NCBI GenBank assembly: GCA_018268735.1
Contig: JAFDWA010000028.1
Coordinates: 1 to 11,275 of the forward strand
DNA: 11,275 nt
Origin: Actinomycetota bacterium
GTDB taxonomy: Bacteria > Actinomycetota > Acidimicrobiia > Acidimicrobiales > Microtrichaceae
Direction of reading: 5' to 3'
This document shows, one piece after another, positions 8,438 to 11,275 of the stretch (the first letter of the stretch is position 1; each line of letters begins with the position of its first letter). The notes under the pieces were generated by a model, which saw only the letters and a program-made list of their open reading frames with translations, ran no database searches and had not been told where the DNA came from. The position numbers and the translations under genes are program-made.

Positions 8438-9210
8438 TGGTTCTTCTCCCAGATGAGGCGCAGGCCGTGCAGCGTCAGCCACGGGTCGTCCTGCTCGATC
8501 GACTCGGTCACCGGTGCGATCAGCCCGGCGAGACCGCCCGTGGCGACGATCGTGGACTCGCCGATCACCGCCTCGATCCGCTCGCACATGCCGTCGACGA
8601 GCGACGAGTAGCCGTAGACCGCACCCGACTGGATCGACTCCACGGTCGTGCGGCCGATCACGCTGCGCGGCTCGACGAGCTCGACTCGGCGCAGCGCCGC
8701 GGCACGCCCGAACAGGGCGTCCATGGAGATCTCGATCCCCGGCACGATCGCGCCGCCCAGGTACTCGCCCTTCTCGGAGATCACGTCGAAGGTCGTCGCG
8801 GTGCCGAAGTCGACGACGATCGTCGGACCGCCGTACCGGTCGAATGCGCCGACAGCGTTCGCGATCCGGTCGGCTCCGACCTCCCGTGGGTTCTCGTAGA
8901 GGACGGACATCCCCGTCTTCACGCCGGTGCCGAGCACGACGGGTTCGATGTCGAGGTAGCGCTCGCACATCCCGCGCAGCTCGAAGGTGATCGACGGGAC
9001 ACCCGAGGAGATCGCGACACCGGTCACGTCGGTCCGGATGTCGAGGTCACGGGTCTCGAGGAGCTGACGCAACAGGAGCAGCAGCTCGTCGCTGGTGCGC
9101 TCGGCGTTGGTCGAGAGGCGCCAGTGGTCGAGGAGCTGGTGGCTGTGGTCGCCGGTGTCGTACAGCCCGACGACGGTCTGGGTGTTGCCGGCATCGATGA
9201 CGAGCAGCAC
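8434..9210 (-). CDS. coaX: Type III pantothenate kinase
   Basis: CoaX phosphorylates pantothenate, the first step of coenzyme A synthesis; type III enzymes are typically insensitive to CoA feedback and need a monovalent cation. The 258-residue protein begins LLVIDAGNTQTVVGLYD, the first phosphate-binding motif with Asp6. It continues with GADRIANAVGAFDRYG (catalytic Asp114 region), VVDFGTATTFDVIS (second phosphate motif, Asp134), GGAIVPGIEISMDAL and ATGGLAGLI. The start is GTG at 9210, chosen because the family begins at this strand and AGGA stands 8 bases upstream; the reading frame upstream of it has no similarity. It is the first gene of the operon and overlaps lysS by 4 bp. No clear -10 box is seen upstream, but a 19-bp dyad lies at 9252-9270. 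Confidence 0.97.
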   Translation of the reverse strand: MLLVIDAGNTQTVVGLYDTGDHSHQLLDHWRLSTNAERTSDELLLLLRQLLETRDLDIRTDVTGVAISSGVPSITFELRGMCERYLDIEPVVLGTGVKTGMSVLYENPREVGADRIANAVGAFDRYGGPTIVVDFGTATTFDVISEKGEYLGGAIVPGIEISMDALFGRAAALRRVELVEPRSVIGRTTVESIQSGAVYGYSSLVDGMCERIEAVIGESTIVATGGLAGLIAPVTESIEQDDPWLTLHGLRLIWEKNQ

Positions 9211-9251
9211 TGGGCGGGTCCTGTCTGTGTGTCGGTTCGTCCACGGCCCTG

Positions 9252-9270
9252 ACGATCGCTGACCGATCGT
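9252..9270. promoter_or_regulatory. Dyad upstream of coaX
   Basis: ACGATCG and CGATCGT are perfect 7-bp arms around a 5-bp spacer, centred about 50 bp upstream of the coaX start in the 159-bp region between the divergent coaX and tetR-type genes. It differs in sequence from the palindrome at the TetR start. It may be an operator; CGATCG words are common in such DNA, so confidence is low. The rest of this intergenic region shows no further clear feature. Confidence 0.3.
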
Positions 9271-9354
9271 GGGACGACCGGTCAGCCGCGGTCCCAAGGC
9301 CGGCCACAGGATGCCAGACGCACTCCGGCAGTTCGGCACCCGCCGCCGACGCAG

Positions 9355-9376
9355 GTATCATACGGACGTATGACAC
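9355..9376 (+). promoter_or_regulatory. Promoter and probable autoregulatory operator of the TetR-family gene
   Basis: TATCAT (9356-9361) matches five of six bases of the TATAAT -10 consensus and is 8 bases before the ATG at 9370. The palindrome TCATACGGACGTATGA (9358-9373) has perfect 7-bp arms with a 2-bp spacer; one mismatch out, two more pairs match (T9356-A9375, G9355-C9376). It covers the -10 box, the likely +1 and the start codon, the classic layout for repression by the encoded TetR-family protein. No ribosome binding site is present, so the mRNA is probably leaderless. Confidence 0.7.
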
Positions 9377-10059
9377 ATCGGGCACGGGAGGTCCCCGAGC
9401 CGCCGACGCCCCGTGCGCAACGTCGCGCTGCCAGCGGCGACGCCGCGACGAGGACCCGGCTGATCGAGGCGACGAGCAGGCTCATCTCCGGTGAGGGGCT
9501 CACCGCTGCCACCTCGCGACGCATCACCGAGGAAGCGGGCACGAACCTCGCATCGATCACCTACTGGTTCGGCTCCAAGCAGGCGCTCGTCGACGCTGCG
9601 CTGCGGTCCGAGGTTGCGGTGCTGGTCGACCCGGCGCTGGAGGTGCTCGAAGCCGACGGCGACCCCGGACCGCGGATGCTGGAGGCCATCGGCAGCCTGC
9701 TCGAGACGTTCGCCGAGCGGAGCGCGAGCACCACCGCCTACCTGACCGCACTCATCGAGGCCGCCCGCCCGCCCGCCGGCCCCGAGAGCAGCAGAGCCCC
9801 CGATCCCACCCGCGAGGTCGTGGCCCGGATCCGCCGGCGTCTGTCGTCGGTGAACTCAGAGCTCGTCGCCACCGGTGCGGTCCCCGACTGGGTCGATCCC
9901 GACGCGATGGCCTCGCTGATCGTCGCCGCGGCGAACGGGATCGCGCTGCAGTGCGCCCTCGAGCCCGGCGGTCCGTCGGCAGCAGACCAGGCCGGCCAGC
10001 TCGCCCTGCTGCTGCTCGCCGCTCGCGCCGACCCACCGTCGGAAGGAGCACGACCGTGA
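9370..10059 (+). CDS. TetR/AcrR family transcriptional regulator
   Basis: A 229-residue dimeric repressor-type protein. After a polar, proline- and arginine-rich N-terminal tail (about 24 residues), residues about 25-72 form the TetR DNA-binding domain: TRTRLIEATSRLISGEGLTA, then SRRITEEAGTN and the recognition helix region NLASITYWFGSKQALV. The C-terminal ligand-binding part is mostly helical and has no recognisable subfamily signature, so the inducer is unknown. The palindrome over its own promoter argues for autoregulation. Its stop overlaps the GTG of the next gene (GTGA, 10056-10059), so the membrane protein is its most likely co-regulated partner. It is divergent from coaX, but nothing shows that it controls coaX. 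Confidence 0.93.
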   Translation: MTHRAREVPEPPTPRAQRRAASGDAATRTRLIEATSRLISGEGLTAATSRRITEEAGTNLASITYWFGSKQALVDAALRSEVAVLVDPALEVLEADGDPGPRMLEAIGSLLETFAERSASTTAYLTALIEAARPPAGPESSRAPDPTREVVARIRRRLSSVNSELVATGAVPDWVDPDAMASLIVAAANGIALQCALEPGGPSAADQAGQLALLLLAARADPPSEGARP

Positions 10060-10670
10060 CCGACGAGCACTCGGCTGTCACCTGCTCGACGGCCACGACC
10101 AGGCTGCGACCGGTGGGGCACGCCCGGTGGGTGGACGCTGTGGGGTTGCTCCTGATCCTCGCCGGGGTCGGGCTCGGGATCATCCGCTTCCTCGGTGAGG
10201 ACCCCGTGGCACGCAACCCCGAGTCGGGCACGGCTGCGGTCGCGCTCGGGGTGCTCGTCGCAACCCCAGGCATCCTGTGCCTCATCGCGAACCGGACAGG
10301 CCGAACCCCGCTGCTCTTGCCGGCGGCGATCGTGCTGGCGCTGTTGAGCACGCTGTCACCGGCGACGCTGCCGCTCATCATCGGGGCGGTCGCGCTCGCG
10401 TGGCGATGGGTGCGCTCGCCTCCCGGCGCGTCACGGTGGCGGTCCGCTGCCGGCGCTGCGCTGGTGGTGGCCGGCGCCATCGGCGCCGCAGCGCTGCTCC
10501 TGTTCGGGACCACCACCCGGTCGTTCGTCGCCGGCAACCACGCCGACACGACGACCGGCTGGATCCCGTGGAGCACGTCGATCGCCGTGTTCACGGTCCT
10601 GGCCGTGACGATCGTCGCGGCGTGCGCTGCGGTGCCGCCCCGGTCGGTGCTGAGCCCCGGTCGGTGCTGA
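10056..10670 (+). CDS. Polytopic membrane protein of unknown function, coupled to the TetR gene
   Basis: A 204-residue integral membrane protein that I do not recognise. Hydrophobic segments lie at about 26-46, 60-78, 86-116 (perhaps two helices), 131-150 and 173-193, giving five or six helices; the N-terminus (about 24 residues) and the loops are short. No transporter, enzyme or metal-binding motif is visible. The GTG start overlaps the regulator's stop by 4 bp and has a strong ribosome binding site (GGAAGGAG, 7 bases upstream), the best in the window. The last codons lie in a 17-bp tandem duplication that creates the present stop; with a single copy the frame would run on to a TGA at 10718-10720, adding an arginine-rich tail. 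A small efflux or stress-related membrane protein under TetR control is plausible, but only from context. Confidence 0.8.
   Translation: MTDEHSAVTCSTATTRLRPVGHARWVDAVGLLLILAGVGLGIIRFLGEDPVARNPESGTAAVALGVLVATPGILCLIANRTGRTPLLLPAAIVLALLSTLSPATLPLIIGAVALAWRWVRSPPGASRWRSAAGAALVVAGAIGAAALLLFGTTTRSFVAGNHADTTTGWIPWSTSIAVFTVLAVTIVAACAAVPPRSVLSPGRC
10637..10670 (+). repeat. 17-bp tandem duplication at the 3' end of the membrane protein gene
   Basis: GCCCCGGTCGGTGCTGA occurs twice without a gap (10637-10653 and 10654-10670), followed by a partial third match (GCCGCGGTCG). The TGA that ends copy two is the gene's stop codon; the TGA of copy one is out of frame. Because 17 is not a multiple of three, the duplication changed the reading frame of what follows. 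Confidence 0.9.
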
Positions 10671-10684
10671 GCCGCGGTCGTCAG

Positions 10685-10736
10685 CGTTCTGTTCGTCGGT
10701 TCACATCGTTGAGGTTGTGACCCGACGAACAGAACG
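10685..10736. terminator. 52-bp near-perfect hairpin between convergent genes
   Basis: CGTTCTGTTCGTCGG (10685-10699) and CCGACGAACAGAACG (10722-10736) are perfect 15-base inverted arms. After one mismatch, TCACA and TGTGA add five pairs, leaving a loop of about 10 bases (10706-10715). It lies 14 bp after the membrane protein stop and 30 bp beyond the nadC stop, so a bidirectional terminator is natural. There is no T-tract on either strand, which is common for actinobacterial terminators. A dispersed intergenic palindrome is the alternative. Confidence 0.65.
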
Positions 10737-10766
10737 GGGTGGGTGGCGTTGTTCCGTCTGCGTTCC

Positions 10767-11275
10767 TCAGGCGAGGTCCAGGCCGATGTCGAGCGTCGGC
10801 GCCGACTTGGTGATCCGACCGACCGAGATCATGTCGACGCCGGTGCCGCTGTACTCCGAGATCGATCCGAGCGTGATCTCACCGGACACCTCGAGGAGGG
10901 TCCGCCGGCCATGACCGCCCTGGCGGACCTGTGCAGCCGCGACGCAGGCGCGGACCTCGTCGGGGGCCATGTTGTCGAGGAGGATCGCGTCGGCTCCGGC
11001 GTCGAGCGCCTCGACGCACTGCTCCAACGAGTCGCACTCGACGTGCACCGTCCGGCCCGGCCACAGGTCACGGGCCGAGGCGACCGCTGCGGTGATCCCG
11101 ATGCCGCCGAGGTGGTTGTCCTTGACGAGCATCCAGTCCGACAGGTTCCCGCGGTGGTTGCGCCCACCACCGGCGCGGACCGCCGCCTTCGACAGGCTGC
11201 GCAGCCCGGGGATCGTCTTGCGGGTGTCCCACACCCGGGCCGACCCGCCGACCGCGGCCGCCTCGACGTATGCCG
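10767..11275 (-). CDS. nadC: Nicotinate-nucleotide pyrophosphorylase (quinolinate phosphoribosyltransferase), C-terminal part
   Basis: NadC converts quinolinate and PRPP to nicotinate mononucleotide, CO2 and pyrophosphate in de novo NAD synthesis. The last 168 residues are visible; the N-terminal part lies beyond the right edge. The first visible codons read AYVEAAAVGGSARVWDTRKT, followed by DTRKTIPGLR and GGGRNHRGNLSDWMLVKDNH, the substrate-binding signature with its Arg, His and Lys residues. Later come HVECDSLEQCVEALDAGAD, LLDNMAPDEVR, LLEVSGEI and VDMISVGRITKSAPTLDIGL, all typical. The GTG at 11234 is internal, not the start. The gene is convergent with the TetR/membrane-protein pair. In many actinobacteria nadC is close to coaX, so that pair looks like an insertion into a conserved neighbourhood. 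Confidence 0.97.
   Translation of the reverse strand, partial: AYVEAAAVGGSARVWDTRKTIPGLRSLSKAAVRAGGGRNHRGNLSDWMLVKDNHLGGIGITAAVASARDLWPGRTVHVECDSLEQCVEALDAGADAILLDNMAPDEVRACVAAAQVRQGGHGRRTLLEVSGEITLGSISEYSGTGVDMISVGRITKSAPTLDIGLDLA

Noticed and set aside
8438..8968. Upstream extension of the lysS frame
   Set aside because: It is an antisense-free but out-of-frame reading of coaX, Arg-rich; the GTGA overlap with coaX and the family length place the start at 8437.
5321..10120. Other long arginine-rich open frames overlapping the polyprenyl synthase, lysS and TetR genes
   Set aside because: All are alternative frames of genes with clear motifs and have no domains of their own.

Overview
This is a high-GC chromosomal window whose housekeeping gene content and order point to an Actinomycetota bacterium. 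The minus-strand run nadC ... coaX-lysS ... clpC ... radA matches the well-known actinobacterial neighbourhood coaX-lysS-(lsr2)-clpC-...-radA/disA. Frequent GTG starts, leaderless-type promoters and a ClpC without visible McsA/McsB/CtsR neighbours agree. A deep-branching class such as Acidimicrobiia is possible, but that is a guess.

Layout. 1-1950 (minus) holds a DUF2231 membrane protein, an LppM-like lipoprotein and the N-terminal part of radA. 2093-2548 (plus) is a small PNPOx-type split-barrel protein with tandem repeats in and at the end of its gene. 2606-5134 (minus) is clpC. 5325-6317 (plus) is a trans-polyprenyl diphosphate synthase, divergent from clpC across a 190-bp region rich in dyads. 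6327-9210 (minus) is a tight operon, coaX-lysS-FHA-like protein-ABM monooxygenase-like protein, with two start/stop overlaps. 9370-10670 (plus) is a TetR-family regulator translationally coupled to an unrecognised polytopic membrane protein. 10671-10766 is a convergent intergenic region with a 52-bp hairpin. 10767 to the right edge (minus) is the C-terminal half of nadC.

How the genes work together. Most encode core metabolism and quality control: NAD synthesis (nadC), coenzyme A synthesis (coaX), lysyl-tRNA charging (lysS), protein quality control (clpC), recombination (radA) and isoprenoid chain synthesis, probably for a quinone tail. The TetR/membrane-protein pair looks like a self-contained, autoregulated accessory module between nadC and coaX.

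I found no defence system, mobile element, CRISPR array, tRNA or rRNA, and no convincing undescribed multi-gene system. What stands out is at the DNA level: six of twelve visible gene starts have a TANNNT -10 box 6-8 bases before the start codon (leaderless transcripts); a palindrome covers the TetR promoter and start codon; three short tandem repeats affect protein ends or loops; and one long intergenic inverted repeat may belong to a dispersed family.
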